A stretch of DNA of 41,448 bases from a virus, in the IMG/VR virus record IMGVR_UViG_3300023099_000013, positions 1-41,448 of that record. One strand, given 5' to 3'. This document shows positions 22,820-30,977 of the stretch, in pieces (positions within the stretch are counted from its first letter, which is position 1; each line of letters starts with the position of its first letter). A program made the position numbers and the translations under genes. Below the pieces are notes generated by a model. The model was not told the origin of the DNA and searched no databases. It saw nothing but the letters and a program-made list of their open reading frames with translations.

Positions 22820-24109
22820 TTAAGGTGTTTCTACAATTGTTATGTCTTCTCTTACTGCGTCTAAATCTAAAACCATCCATGCTGGCTTGTCGATGTTTGC
22901 AATTCTCAATAAAGAGAATACCTCGCCAATAGCTGTTTTTTCGTTCAGGATAAATTGATTTCCATAAGTTCCAACTCTGAAAATAAAATCAGAATGCCAC
23001 TCACGGTAAACACTTGAATCCCCAATCAAAGCCGTACCCTGCGCAATCTTGTAAGAAGAGAATACTCTCATTCCGTTGATCGAGTAAGAACCGTTGTTGT
23101 TTACGATGTAAGGCTTTAATTCAGAACGCCCTTCAGTATCTTGCGTAAACATTGCAGTAAAAATATCGCTAGGATTCATAATCACCACGTTAGGCGTGAA
23201 ATACATTCCTTGGATAACTGATTGACCTGCAATAACTGCCAAAGCATTATCTGCTTTTACGAAAGTACCATCGAAAACTGATGAAGTGTAAGCTACAGCG
23301 TTTGTTTGAATAGTGGTAATAATACCATCTTGCCAAGCTCTGATAACTTTGTCTTCAAATAATCTTACGATTTCAGCGAAAAGCATTTCGTTATCCATTT
23401 CGAATTCTTCCGTCCATTCAATACGTCCTGCATATTTTTTACGAAGTGTTCTGTTTCTGATAAAAGTATCAGACGTCAATGGCTTAGTACCGCCCTCAGC
23501 GACAACTGTAACCGCTCCTTCTTCAGTAGCTTGTTCAGTTCTTACTACTTCACTTGGAACTTTAGAAACCTGGCTGTTTGGAATAACATCTAAGATGAAA
23601 TTTTCCGGATGTCTTATAACCGCAATATCGTTCTCAACCAAGAAGTTTTCCACCAATGGCAAACCAACTCCAGTACCGTTTGAAACAGCATTTGTAGTTG
23701 TAAACATTGCAGGAGCTTTTAAAGCTGTGAATGTAAACTCAGGAAGATCTTTGTTGTTTTTAATTGCATCAACAATCGCCTTATGATTATCACGAACATA
23801 CTTTTTCAATTGGAATTTTTCTTTTTCTCCAATCAAATCAGTACTTTGTTTTTCAACTTTTTCAAGTGATTCAGCAATGTTTTTCAATTGCGTTGCAAAC
23901 GGCACGATTTTACCTTCCTCGTCTTTTTCGATTGCTCCCATTTGTTCAGCCAAAGCCTCTTTAAATGATGCTGAATAAGATTCATCTGTATCTGCCTGAC
24001 GTGCTTTTAAAGCTTCGTCTAGAGCGTTCAAGAACTTTTCTTGATCCGGCTCGATAGTCGCTCCTGATTTTTTTAGAGCTTCCAATAAACTGATGTTTTT
24101 TCCGTTCAT
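22820..24109 (-). CDS. Major capsid protein, HK97 fold
   Basis: 429 aa. The N-terminal about 115 residues are charged helices (delta/scaffold domain, EKFLNALDEALKARQ to DLIGEKEKFQLKKYVRD), to be removed by the protease encoded just upstream. The mature region starts near FTFTALKAPAMFTTTNAVSNG and shows the HK97 pattern: VIRHPENFILDVIPNSQVSK, the P-domain GRIEWTEEFEMDNEMLFAEIVRLFEDKV, and AVIAGQSVIQGMYFTPNVVIMNPSD. Length and neighbours fit well. Confidence 0.92.
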   Translation of the reverse strand: MNGKNISLLEALKKSGATIEPDQEKFLNALDEALKARQADTDESYSASFKEALAEQMGAIEKDEEGKIVPFATQLKNIAESLEKVEKQSTDLIGEKEKFQLKKYVRDNHKAIVDAIKNNKDLPEFTFTALKAPAMFTTTNAVSNGTGVGLPLVENFLVENDIAVIRHPENFILDVIPNSQVSKVPSEVVRTEQATEEGAVTVVAEGGTKPLTSDTFIRNRTLRKKYAGRIEWTEEFEMDNEMLFAEIVRLFEDKVIRAWQDGIITTIQTNAVAYTSSVFDGTFVKADNALAVIAGQSVIQGMYFTPNVVIMNPSDIFTAMFTQDTEGRSELKPYIVNNNGSYSINGMRVFSSYKIAQGTALIGDSSVYREWHSDFIFRVGTYGNQFILNEKTAIGEVFSLLRIANIDKPAWMVLDLDAVREDITIVETP

Positions 24110-24119
24110 CTTTTTAGTT

Positions 24120-24962
24120 TTAAATAAATGTAATTTTGTTTTTTACTTCTGTTTTTGGAGTGGTTTTACCCGGCTCTAATTTTTGTTCTTCATTTTCTTC
24201 AAGTGATTTTTCGGCTTGATTTATTTTTATCTGTCCTGTTGAAGAATTACTTCCAAACACGACCAAACTTGATTCTTTTACGTTCTTTGCTTCTTTAATA
24301 ATATAATAATAATAAATGTAATCATAGTCAGACTTGTTAGCTATCATAGGAAGATACTCATCATAATTCTTCTTTAAATCAACATCTTCAGGAGCGTTGC
24401 TGTCCATCGCAAATAATACAGTCACATATTGCATTCTAACGCTTCCCTCAATTGAATCTCCACTATCTAACCAGTCTTTTACCGTTTCATCTTTTACCTT
24501 GTCTTTAGCAACTTTATATATAAGAACTTCGGTATCTCCCTCATAAGGCTTGCCAATTAATGAGAAAGGTACTTTTGCTGTAAAAATTTCAATATGTTCT
24601 TTTCTGACTACTACCGATTTTATTGATAAATCATGATCTACAACTAGATAATTTTTTCCTTGCTGTTCTTTTATTGATTTCTTCCAAATACCATCAACAT
24701 GCAAATCATCATGAGAATCTAATATTCTTGTTGAGTTAACAGCGATATAGTAATAGTTGTCGTCAATCTTGATTCCTTTTAATTGATCGGTAAACTTCAA
24801 TAAGTCAAGTGATTTGCAAGTCACAGAAATGCCTTTGTCGCAAGACTTTTGAATAAGAGCTTTTTTAGATTCAATAATAAAATCTTTGTTCTCTCTCAAT
24901 TCTTTAAAAAGTTCCTCTTTAGTAGAGAAAGTCTTATCTGTAAAATAATTGCATTTTATCAT
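24120..24962 (-). CDS. HK97-type prohead protease
   Basis: 280 aa. Serine protease that matures the capsid. The N-terminal strand region reads YIAVNSTRILDSHDDLHVDG, followed by His110 in LVVDHDL and Ser174 in SIEGSVRM, the probable catalytic His and Ser. The C-terminal 60 residues are Glu/Lys-rich and likely disordered. It lies between the 39-aa gene and the capsid gene, in the canonical portal-protease-capsid order. Confidence 0.85.
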   Translation of the reverse strand: MIKCNYFTDKTFSTKEELFKELRENKDFIIESKKALIQKSCDKGISVTCKSLDLLKFTDQLKGIKIDDNYYYIAVNSTRILDSHDDLHVDGIWKKSIKEQQGKNYLVVDHDLSIKSVVVRKEHIEIFTAKVPFSLIGKPYEGDTEVLIYKVAKDKVKDETVKDWLDSGDSIEGSVRMQYVTVLFAMDSNAPEDVDLKKNYDEYLPMIANKSDYDYIYYYYIIKEAKNVKESSLVVFGSNSSTGQIKINQAEKSLEENEEQKLEPGKTTPKTEVKNKITFI

Positions 24963-25078
24963 TTCTTAACTTCTTTATTTCCTTCAAGGATTCTTTTTTT
25001 ATCTTCCAAAGACTTACGTAATTCTTTAGGTAAATCTTTTTTCTCCAACATCTTGTTTATATCTTTTAAACTATCCAT
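24959..25078 (-). CDS. 39-aa helical protein between portal and protease
   Basis: Reads MDSLKDINKMLEKKDLPKEL and ends EGNKEVKK. One or two amphipathic helices, highly charged. It overlaps the portal stop by 8 nt and the protease start by 4 nt (ATGA), so all three are coupled. A small scaffold or protease-regulating peptide is conceivable, but there is no direct evidence. Confidence 0.65.
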   Translation of the reverse strand: MDSLKDINKMLEKKDLPKELRKSLEDKKRILEGNKEVKK

Positions 25079-26327
25079 TGTATTTCTCTTTTAAATTATT
25101 AAAAGCGTTTTTCATATCCTGTCCTGCTTCTGTCAACTTTACCAGGTTATCAATCTCTATAGAATCAGATTCCAATGATGTTTTCTTATCTTCCTGCAAG
25201 GCTTCTACTTTTGAAAAGTCAGGATAGAATTCTAATTCCTCCGGAAGATAAAAAACCTTGTCTAAATCTTTAGCCTTGTCTTCGCATATTGATTTTACCA
25301 CATTCTGCCAAAGTCCTTTTTCTGCATCGTTCTGATTTGTAAAAGTACTGCTTCCTTTTCTCGGAATAAGTTCTTTATTTACTCCATAAATTCCGGCTAT
25401 CTTGATTGCATTTTCTTCTGTTTCTTCAAACGGCTGCAACTCTTGTATAGTTCCTAAAGTTTTAATAAACTGAAGTGGTATTGCTGAAATTCCAATAAAG
25501 TTTTTATTCCCTGTAATTCCGTTTCTGTTATTAAGGTCGTTCAATATTTCATCCCTGCTTGCAGGATCTAAAGCGTCTTGAATTGATCCGTTGCTTGATG
25601 ATGGCGCTTTGCTTAATATACCGCCATTGCCATTCTTTGAATAAACGTTATATCTTGCCTGATAAACTGCAAGAATATTATTTATATTTCTGCTTACTCT
25701 TGACAATGGAGAAAGTCCGCATCCATTTTCATCTAAACCTAAAACTGTTCTGTGAAGAATGTATCTTGGCTCAATATCATGCTTTATTAAAAAGAACGTC
25801 TTGTAATATTTTATAAAATCCTTTTTATCTTTCATCAAGAAAGGATTTGAAATCTCTTTTAAAAGAATAGGCTTTGTTACGTTTGGCTTTAATACCCAAA
25901 TATTGCTTATATTGTCAATAGTCGGATTCTTAATACTGCCAGGAGTTTTAGTGTATATGTAGCTGTTACCATCTGAAAGCTCGCTAAATACCGACTGGTA
26001 AACAATATCACTCATCCTTGATAAGGGATTTGGATTTTCAACCAATCTTTTCAAATTTCCTTGTGGCTCGTAATCTTCTTTAGTTTTTTTATGTCTTATC
26101 CTATATTCGATTGATGCGGCACGGTCTGCAATAGCATCAATTGGAATAAATATTTCGGCTATGGTGCACGCTAATTCGTAAGCTTTTGAATTTTCATACT
26201 TTGGTATCTCTCCATTTAATGAATTTACGTACTGGTTGAAATACTGCATCCATTGCCCTGAATCGTCCTGTTCGGCAAATCCGGTTACTTGCGTCTTTTT
26301 TGATTTAGCAAAAGGATTCCAATTCAT
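25071..26327 (-). CDS. Portal protein (HK97-like)
   Basis: 418 aa. Dodecameric ring through which DNA enters the head. Recognisable parts are WMQYFNQYVNSLNGEIPKYENSKAYELACTIAEIFIPIDAIADRAAS, GNSYIYTKTPG, ILHRTVLGLDENGCGLSPLSRVSRNIN, and the C-terminal YGVNKELIPRKGSSTFTNQNDAEKGLWQNVVKSICED. It ends in TAG within the start of the next gene. It is the first gene of the structural operon behind leader pseudoknot 4. Confidence 0.9.
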   Translation of the reverse strand: MNWNPFAKSKKTQVTGFAEQDDSGQWMQYFNQYVNSLNGEIPKYENSKAYELACTIAEIFIPIDAIADRAASIEYRIRHKKTKEDYEPQGNLKRLVENPNPLSRMSDIVYQSVFSELSDGNSYIYTKTPGSIKNPTIDNISNIWVLKPNVTKPILLKEISNPFLMKDKKDFIKYYKTFFLIKHDIEPRYILHRTVLGLDENGCGLSPLSRVSRNINNILAVYQARYNVYSKNGNGGILSKAPSSSNGSIQDALDPASRDEILNDLNNRNGITGNKNFIGISAIPLQFIKTLGTIQELQPFEETEENAIKIAGIYGVNKELIPRKGSSTFTNQNDAEKGLWQNVVKSICEDKAKDLDKVFYLPEELEFYPDFSKVEALQEDKKTSLESDSIEIDNLVKLTEAGQDMKNAFNNLKEKYNG

Positions 26328-26344
26328 TTAGATTAAACGTAAAA

Positions 26345-26419
26345 AATCCCTGCCTATGTTTCCATAAGTAAGGATTAAGTTATAATTTCTGTTCAAGGTT
26401 CTACGCATCTTCACATAGG
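26345..26419 (-). ncRNA. Leader pseudoknot 4 (structural operon, unit G)
   Basis: RNA from the minus strand. Arm A (26419-26413, CCUAUGU) pairs with A' (26359-26353, ACAUAGG), 7 pairs. Arm B (26376-26371, AAUCCU) pairs with B' (26350-26345, GGGAUU) with one U.G. The helices cross. It begins 8 nt after the -7 box and ends 17 nt before the portal ATG. The sequence around B (AACTTAATCCTTACTT) is close to that of leader 3. Confidence 0.6.
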
Positions 26420-26427
26420 ATATAGTG

Positions 26428-26461
26428 CAAATATATGTAAAATTAATTTATGTTTTACAAA
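26428..26461 (-). promoter_or_regulatory. Promoter of the structural operon
   Basis: Minus strand -33 TTTG (26461-26458), 22-nt spacer, -7 TATATTTG (26435-26428), a very good match to the Bacteroidota TTTG/TAnnTTTG consensus. The transcript would start around 26420 with a leader of about 90 nt. Confidence 0.75.
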
Positions 26462-26465
26462 ATGT

Positions 26466-26675
26466 TTATTTTATTATGTGTGAAGATGATACATCAGAGT
26501 TTAATACATTACATATTATTTGCCAATCTTTATGCAATTGTTCTTGATTCCGTGCCCAATAAATGTTTTCTTTTATAGAAATAAAAAATATTCGTTTTTC
26601 TGCTTTTTCAATTGAAACAATAAATTTTAGGTTTACAATTGGATTTTCTTAATTTACACTTTGAATAAATTTCAT
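26466..26675 (-). pseudogene. Short ORF with an in-frame TAA at codon 9
   Basis: After MKFIQSVN comes TAA (26649-26651). In the same frame 60 sense codons follow: ENPIVNLKFIVSIEKAEKRI, then FFISIKENIYWARNQEQLHK, DWQIICNVLNSDVSSSHIIK, and a final TAA. The downstream part has protein-like composition and no Met, so a restart is unlikely. Best explained as a gene interrupted by a nonsense mutation, less likely a recoded stop. Product unknown. The rest of the 26470-26760 gap shows no other gene. Confidence 0.5.
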
Positions 26676-26761
26676 AATTTTAGTTTTTAAATTGTTTGAT
26701 TATTATAATAAACTATCGCTTTTTTGCGTGTTTATAATTTTATGTTGTTTGAATATTGTAA

Positions 26762-28063
26762 TTATCCGTAAAGAACTGATTTATATTTTACTTTCAATAT
26801 CGCCGATGCGCTGCACAATGAATCAATCGCATCTTTTTTATTCTTGTTGTCCTTTTCTCCGTCCTTTACATATCCTGTTAAATCTTTTATAAAAGAATGA
26901 TACTCAGGATTAGACTTATAATTTTCATCGAACACAAAATACTTCTTAACGAATTCAAAGTTGCTTAATATCCTTGTTTCTTTAGGTGCAGTAGATGTGA
27001 AAGGCTTTACTTTAGAGTGGTTTGAAATATCTTTTTTAAGCAAGTAGTAAGCGGCAACACCTACACCGTTTACCTCTAAAAATGTTTCTTCGATAAAGTT
27101 AAGCCTTGACTTCATAACAGCCCTTTCAACGGTTACTTCTATACCATCTTTAGAATGTATTACATCTTTAACAAAACAGGCCAAAACACCTTCTTTCATT
27201 GCGACATATATAAAAGGAATTGAGAATGAATCCCCCCCTTTATCTGCAGGATCTCCGACTGCAAATTTAAACACTATGTCTTCTTCTGGTATGCTGTCGA
27301 TATTTTCAAATCTCAATTCAGACATAGGCAGAAGAACTCCTTCAATATCCGTTTTCCAACCACCTAAAACAACATTATTATACTCTGATTCGTTTTCTTT
27401 TTTTAGGCGTTCATAATCCCGTATGATGTTGTCAGGGATGAATTTAGGATTAACGTCTAAATAGCTTGAATGTATGTACATTATATTGTCAACAACACCA
27501 CAAAATCCGTCTTCAATTTCCTTTTTTTCAAAGAATTCCTGATAAATCCAATGTTCTTTTGTAGTAGGGTTCAGAATCAAAATTGATATATTTCTTTTGT
27601 CAACTGAACGTATTGAGTAGAATACTTTTTTAAATGTTTCAAAACTTGGTATTTCTTCAGCTTCATCAACAACAAAACAATTGAAACCGGATAAAGATTT
27701 TAGATTGGCCGTCTGTCCTTTAGAACCTGTCTTTATTCCCTTGAATGATATAAATCCTTTACCGTTGCTTGTCTCTATTCTGTATTCGTTATCAATTACT
27801 TTGTTTTGATAGCCTAATATTTCAATCTTATCAGATACTTCTTCTTTGATTGAATCTTTTATAGATGTGTTTGTGAATCTTGAATAAAGAACTTTCCAAT
27901 ATTGTTCTACAACTCCTATAAGGCAAAGTACAGCTACATTAAACGATTTTGATGAAGCTCTACCACCTGTAAGTATTATTGTATCAACTTGCTTATATTG
28001 GTTGTCATCAAGCAATTCAAATAAAGGCTCGAACTTATAAGATATTTCTATCTCATTATTCAT
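26762..28063 (-). CDS. terL: Terminase large subunit
   Basis: 433 aa. ATPase and nuclease motor that packages DNA. Walker A GGRASSKS (33-40), Walker B VVDEAE (131-136), motif III/C region ILILNPTTKEHW (161-172), and the RNase-H-type nuclease with Asp271 in GDPADKGGD (270-278). The pattern fits the PBSX/gp6-like terminase group. It overlaps the small subunit by 8 nt. Confidence 0.93.
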   Translation of the reverse strand: MNNEIEISYKFEPLFELLDDNQYKQVDTIILTGGRASSKSFNVAVLCLIGVVEQYWKVLYSRFTNTSIKDSIKEEVSDKIEILGYQNKVIDNEYRIETSNGKGFISFKGIKTGSKGQTANLKSLSGFNCFVVDEAEEIPSFETFKKVFYSIRSVDKRNISILILNPTTKEHWIYQEFFEKKEIEDGFCGVVDNIMYIHSSYLDVNPKFIPDNIIRDYERLKKENESEYNNVVLGGWKTDIEGVLLPMSELRFENIDSIPEEDIVFKFAVGDPADKGGDSFSIPFIYVAMKEGVLACFVKDVIHSKDGIEVTVERAVMKSRLNFIEETFLEVNGVGVAAYYLLKKDISNHSKVKPFTSTAPKETRILSNFEFVKKYFVFDENYKSNPEYHSFIKDLTGYVKDGEKDNKNKKDAIDSLCSASAILKVKYKSVLYG

Positions 28064-28469
28064 CTTCTTTTTTGAATTTCTTGAATGATATTGTAGTAGC
28101 TCCTGGATTATTTATTTCACCGCTATGTTCTGTCTTAACAGTATCGTGCCAATTGAAGTTTTTAAGTACGAATATATTACCTGTACATTTATCTCCTGCT
28201 GAAGCTCTCATTTCGTGAAACATTTCAATTTTAGTCAATGCTCTTTTTATCGAGTTGGTAAACCCGTCTTTTTTAGCATACTCATAAAGAGTTGATTTGT
28301 TCTCAAAACCAAGATGTAAAGTTAATCCTGTAACTAAAGGAGGATCAAAAACCATAGGATCTTTTGATAATGTTTCAAAATAAGAATCGCAAAGCTCGGA
28401 AACCTTTTTATAGTTTTCTTCGTTGCTTTCGTATATTGGGGGCCTTCCCCCTAAATTTGGAGTTTCCAT
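28056..28469 (-). CDS. terS: Terminase small subunit (gp3-like DNA packaging protein)
   Basis: 137 aa. DNA recognition subunit. It starts with GGRPPIYESNEENYKKVSELCDSYFE, then the HTH-like LHLGFENKSTLYEYAKKDGFTNSIKRALTKIEMFHEM and GNIFVLKNFNWHD, the usual layout of gp3-type small terminases. It directly precedes terL with a short overlap. Confidence 0.88.
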   Translation of the reverse strand: METPNLGGRPPIYESNEENYKKVSELCDSYFETLSKDPMVFDPPLVTGLTLHLGFENKSTLYEYAKKDGFTNSIKRALTKIEMFHEMRASAGDKCTGNIFVLKNFNWHDTVKTEHSGEINNPGATTISFKKFKKEDE

Positions 28470-28735
28470 TATTTACAAGTATATCGGTAAAGTGTCCCGA
28501 ATTCGTCTAATCTTAAAGTTCCTGTTTCTTCCTTGCAGTTTGATTTGTCTGCTGGAGTATCGTAAATGTGATCTAAATCAATTGTGTATGTTTCTTTTAC
28601 GCAGTTGCATTCTTTTTCTAAATCATCAGATGTGCAACTAAAAAAAACGAATGATATTGCTAAAACTAATAACAGCCAAAGCATATTTTTTATTTTGCGT
28701 TCTCTTTTGTATCTTCTTTGAATAGTGTTGTTCAT
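28469..28735 (-). CDS. Small lipoprotein upstream of the terminase genes
   Basis: 88 aa from the ATG at 28735 (MNNTIQRRYKRERKIKN). The basic start is followed by MLWLLLVLAISFVFFSC, a lipoprotein signal with Cys34, then acidic SDDLEKECNC. An ATG at 28795 in frame overlaps the promoter -7 box, so that longer start is unlikely; METK at 28747 is a second option. The mature domain has four Cys. Its stop overlaps the terS start. Confidence 0.6.
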   Translation of the reverse strand: MNNTIQRRYKRERKIKNMLWLLLVLAISFVFFSCTSDDLEKECNCVKETYTIDLDHIYDTPADKSNCKEETGTLRLDEFGTLYRYTCK

Positions 28736-28792
28736 TTTAGTTTCCATATATCTGTCAAAATTTATTGGACATTGTGATATTGTTTTCATAAG

Positions 28793-28800
28793 CAAATATA
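28793..28800 (-). promoter_or_regulatory. Promoter -7 box (TATATTTG) before the terminase operon
   Basis: Perfect TAnnTTTG on the minus strand, 57 nt upstream of the preferred lipoprotein start. No TTTG at the expected -33 distance. Confidence 0.55.
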
Positions 28801-28827
28801 GTTAATTATTTTTAATTTATTGTAATA

Positions 28828-28853
28828 CAAAAAAGCGGGAACGACCCCGCTTT
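28828..28853 (-). terminator. Intrinsic terminator after the HTH gene
   Basis: AAAGCGGG pairs with CCCGCTTT (28832-28839/28846-28853). On the minus strand the stem runs into TTTTTTG. Ends unit E. The 60 bases between this hairpin and the HTH gene stop hold nothing else I recognise. Confidence 0.88.
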
Positions 28854-28913
28854 GATGATCGTAAAAATTATACCGGATTAAAATTGTTTTAACTTGTCGG
28901 TAGTGTGGTTTGT

Positions 28914-29123
28914 CTATTTCATATTTTCATTTTTAGAGGTTAGTAATTCAGTTGTTTTCTTCCATGAATAAATGAACGCCTTTGCCCAAGTTGGAAGTTT
29001 TTTACTTGCCATGGTTTGGTTTTTGATACTTGGCTCTGTAATTCCAATTATAATTGAAATATCCTTATTTTTTAGATTGAATTCTGACTTGAATTCTTTC
29101 CAGTCTTTGTTATTGTAATTCAT
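28914..29123 (-). CDS. Small helix-turn-helix protein, possible regulator
   Basis: 69 aa. LKNKDISIIIGITEPSIKNQTMASKKLPTWAKAFIYSW has the shape of a Cro/CI-type HTH (helix 2 DISIIIG, recognition helix TEPSIKNQT). It is the only candidate transcription regulator of this type in the genome. It lies in a short two-gene unit with its own promoter and terminator. Stop is TAG. Confidence 0.65.
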   Translation of the reverse strand: MNYNNKDWKEFKSEFNLKNKDISIIIGITEPSIKNQTMASKKLPTWAKAFIYSWKKTTELLTSKNENMK

Positions 29124-29128
29124 TTTTT

Positions 29129-29527
29129 CTATTTTAATATAGGATTAATTTCATCTTCTTTTATCATTTCAATAAATGATAATTTAGTTATTTTACTTGT
29201 TTCAACACAAACATTTCCAAAAATAATTACAAGCCAAGTATGTCCGCAATCAATTCTAAAACCATCATATTTCTCATAAACTTTATTTGACAAAACATCG
29301 TTGTCATTTAATATTTCAAATATTTCTGACAAACCTAAATCAAAATCACAAATAGACATAAAAGGCGTAACATCAAAAAGAGATACTGAAAAATCAAAAG
29401 AATAAACCTTTTCATTATTATTATAGACATAGCTTTCTGCAGTTTCCTCACAAGGTGTAAAATAACTTCCACAATTCATTTTAGATAATCCTTTTTGTGC
29501 GCCTCTGTAAAATTTTTCAGTTCTCAT
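29129..29527 (-). CDS. ADP-ribosyltransferase-like candidate
   Basis: 132 aa from the ATG at 29527; a longer in-frame start at 29557 falls in the promoter box. The N-terminus reads FYRGAQKGLSKMNCGSYFTPCEETAESY, then KVYSFDFSVSLFDVTP. An early strand with YRG, then a GSYFTP strand followed by a helix ETAESY, resembles the first two motifs of ART-fold enzymes (R/H, then S/Y-FT). A third catalytic Glu is not certain. If real, it would modify host proteins or nucleic acid early in infection. This is inference from a weak motif. Confidence 0.4.
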   Translation of the reverse strand: MRTEKFYRGAQKGLSKMNCGSYFTPCEETAESYVYNNNEKVYSFDFSVSLFDVTPFMSICDFDLGLSEIFEILNDNDVLSNKVYEKYDGFRIDCGHTWLVIIFGNVCVETSKITKLSFIEMIKEDEINPILK

Positions 29528-29554
29528 AATTTCTATTTGTTTTATTTTGTTATA

Positions 29555-29587
29555 CAAATATAAGTCATTTATATATTACAAAACAAA
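29555..29587 (-). promoter_or_regulatory. Promoter of unit E
   Basis: Minus strand -33 TTTG (29587-29584), 21-nt spacer, -7 TATATTTG (29562-29555). The element AACTTTAACA lies upstream at about 29607-29616, as near two other promoters of this genome. Confidence 0.7.
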
Positions 29588-29631
29588 TAAAAAGTAATTT
29601 ATTTATAACTTTAACACTTTTCACCCGAAAA

Positions 29632-29655
29632 CCCCCGCTTATTTCTAAGCAGGGT
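29632..29655. terminator. Hairpin terminator after unit D
   Basis: CCC and GCTTA pair with TAAGC and GGG around a TTTC loop, with one mismatch in the stem. TTTT follows on the minus strand and a longer T-rich run on the plus strand. Lies 26 nt after the stop of the 357-aa gene. Confidence 0.7.
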
Positions 29656-29680
29656 GTTTATTTTTATTTATTTTAAGTTA

Positions 29681-30754
29681 CTATTCGTTTTTAATCGTTA
29701 TTGGTTCGGTGCAAAGTTTGAAATTATCTTTATTCCATCTTGTCCAATATTCACCTTTGAAGTCATTTATTCCTGCTTCTTTATTCCTTGGAACTAAAGT
29801 TATAGCTTCAAAATCATTTTTTTTATGAATACCGTTTGTTAATAAAATAAGTAATTCATCATCTTTTTCGCAAACCAACTGTCCCGCCTTGCTCCAATCG
29901 ATTTCAGTTGCAGGCTTTCCAAAACGTTCTCTGTATTCTTGGATTGAGATTTCTTTTTTTTTTGGTTTTTTCATAGCTACACTAAAATTATCGTCAAAAA
30001 AAACGAAATAACAGCATGAATTATAAATGTTCAATCCGCTGACTTTCTCCCCACACGCCTTAGCAATTTCAGCGCATTCATTCGCTTCTTGTTGATTTGA
30101 AACTTTTACTTGAACTTCTCGGATTGATAAAGTAGTGTCGGTATTAACGACAGTATTTTCTTCTTCTTTCAATACCCATTTTTTGAACTGATCGAAAGTT
30201 ATTTCGGTATAGCCTTTTTCAATTGAATTGCAAGAATGATAATTGCCATATCTTTCTTTGTTTTCGCTCATAAAATATCCATCTATTTCTAATACATCCC
30301 ACTTAGATTTATATCCAATATATTTTTCTTTGTTATTATGAAGATATCTATTTAATTCAGTTAAATTTTTATATGATATTTTAACACACCACTTTTCAGG
30401 AAGTTCTTCCAACTCTTTTGTAGGCAAGTCGAATTTTAAAGGCTCTGTTGAGTAGTTTTGCGTTTGATAGAAGTTAACTGACGTTTTATCAGAAATAACC
30501 TTTTCAATCTTCTCCAATCGTTTCAAAACATCTTTTTTGAATGACTTCTTTAGAATGTCTTTTGCTTTGTGAACAGGGTGTTTGTGATGATTTGCCGTAT
30601 GTAAACTACAAATACCACCTCCAACTAAAATAACGTCAGTTACTCCTTTTTCATAGAAATGAAAATTATTTTTTGTTCCAAGGAATTTAAGAACCTTTTC
30701 CCATTGCTTCTGCGTCTTACACCAAATGGCGTCTTTTTCTGTTAGTTTTTTCAT
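29681..30754 (-). CDS. Multi-segment accessory protein of Bacteroidota phages, unknown function
   Basis: 357 aa. It is made of several short modules. The N-terminus KDAIWCKTQKQWEKVLKFLGT, an internal LPEKWCVKISYKNLTELNRYL, ITFDQFKKWVLKEE and the C-terminal SIQEYRERFGKPATEIDWSKAGQLVCEKDDELLILLTNG are each repeat-like segments that I recall from mobile-element proteins of Bacteroidota. No catalytic motif is clear. Last gene of unit D. Confidence 0.6.
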   Translation of the reverse strand: MKKLTEKDAIWCKTQKQWEKVLKFLGTKNNFHFYEKGVTDVILVGGGICSLHTANHHKHPVHKAKDILKKSFKKDVLKRLEKIEKVISDKTSVNFYQTQNYSTEPLKFDLPTKELEELPEKWCVKISYKNLTELNRYLHNNKEKYIGYKSKWDVLEIDGYFMSENKERYGNYHSCNSIEKGYTEITFDQFKKWVLKEEENTVVNTDTTLSIREVQVKVSNQQEANECAEIAKACGEKVSGLNIYNSCCYFVFFDDNFSVAMKKPKKKEISIQEYRERFGKPATEIDWSKAGQLVCEKDDELLILLTNGIHKKNDFEAITLVPRNKEAGINDFKGEYWTRWNKDNFKLCTEPITIKNE

Positions 30755-30767
30755 TTTGTTTTTGTTT

Positions 30768-30974
30768 TTAATTCTCTGGAAATATTTCTTTGGCTAAACT
30801 TTCAAGATGTCTTGCGAAATCAGATATTTCACATTCTAATTTGTACTTCATTTCTTCAATTTCCTCAATCACATCATCTAATTCAGATTCTGCGGTGGAT
30901 TCAAAACTAAATGCTGACCAATTTTCGAATTTCTTTTTCAATTCTTTAAATTTAGTTTTATCTACTTTACTCAT
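30768..30974 (-). CDS. Small acidic coiled-coil protein
   Basis: 68 aa, almost entirely one charged helix pair (FKELKKKFENWSAFSFESTAESELDDVIEEIEEMKYKLE). Unknown function. Packed between neighbours in unit D. Confidence 0.6.
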   Translation of the reverse strand: MSKVDKTKFKELKKKFENWSAFSFESTAESELDDVIEEIEEMKYKLECEISDFARHLESLAKEIFPEN

Positions 30975-30977
30975 AAT

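Noticed and set aside
13000-24000. Open frames antisense to the capsid, tape measure and tail genes
   Set aside because: All lie opposite strongly supported structural genes and have no promoter, packing or protein-like composition of their own.
29528-29557. Extended N-terminus of the ART-like gene
   Set aside because: The ATG at 29557 lies in the -7 box; the transcript would start after it.
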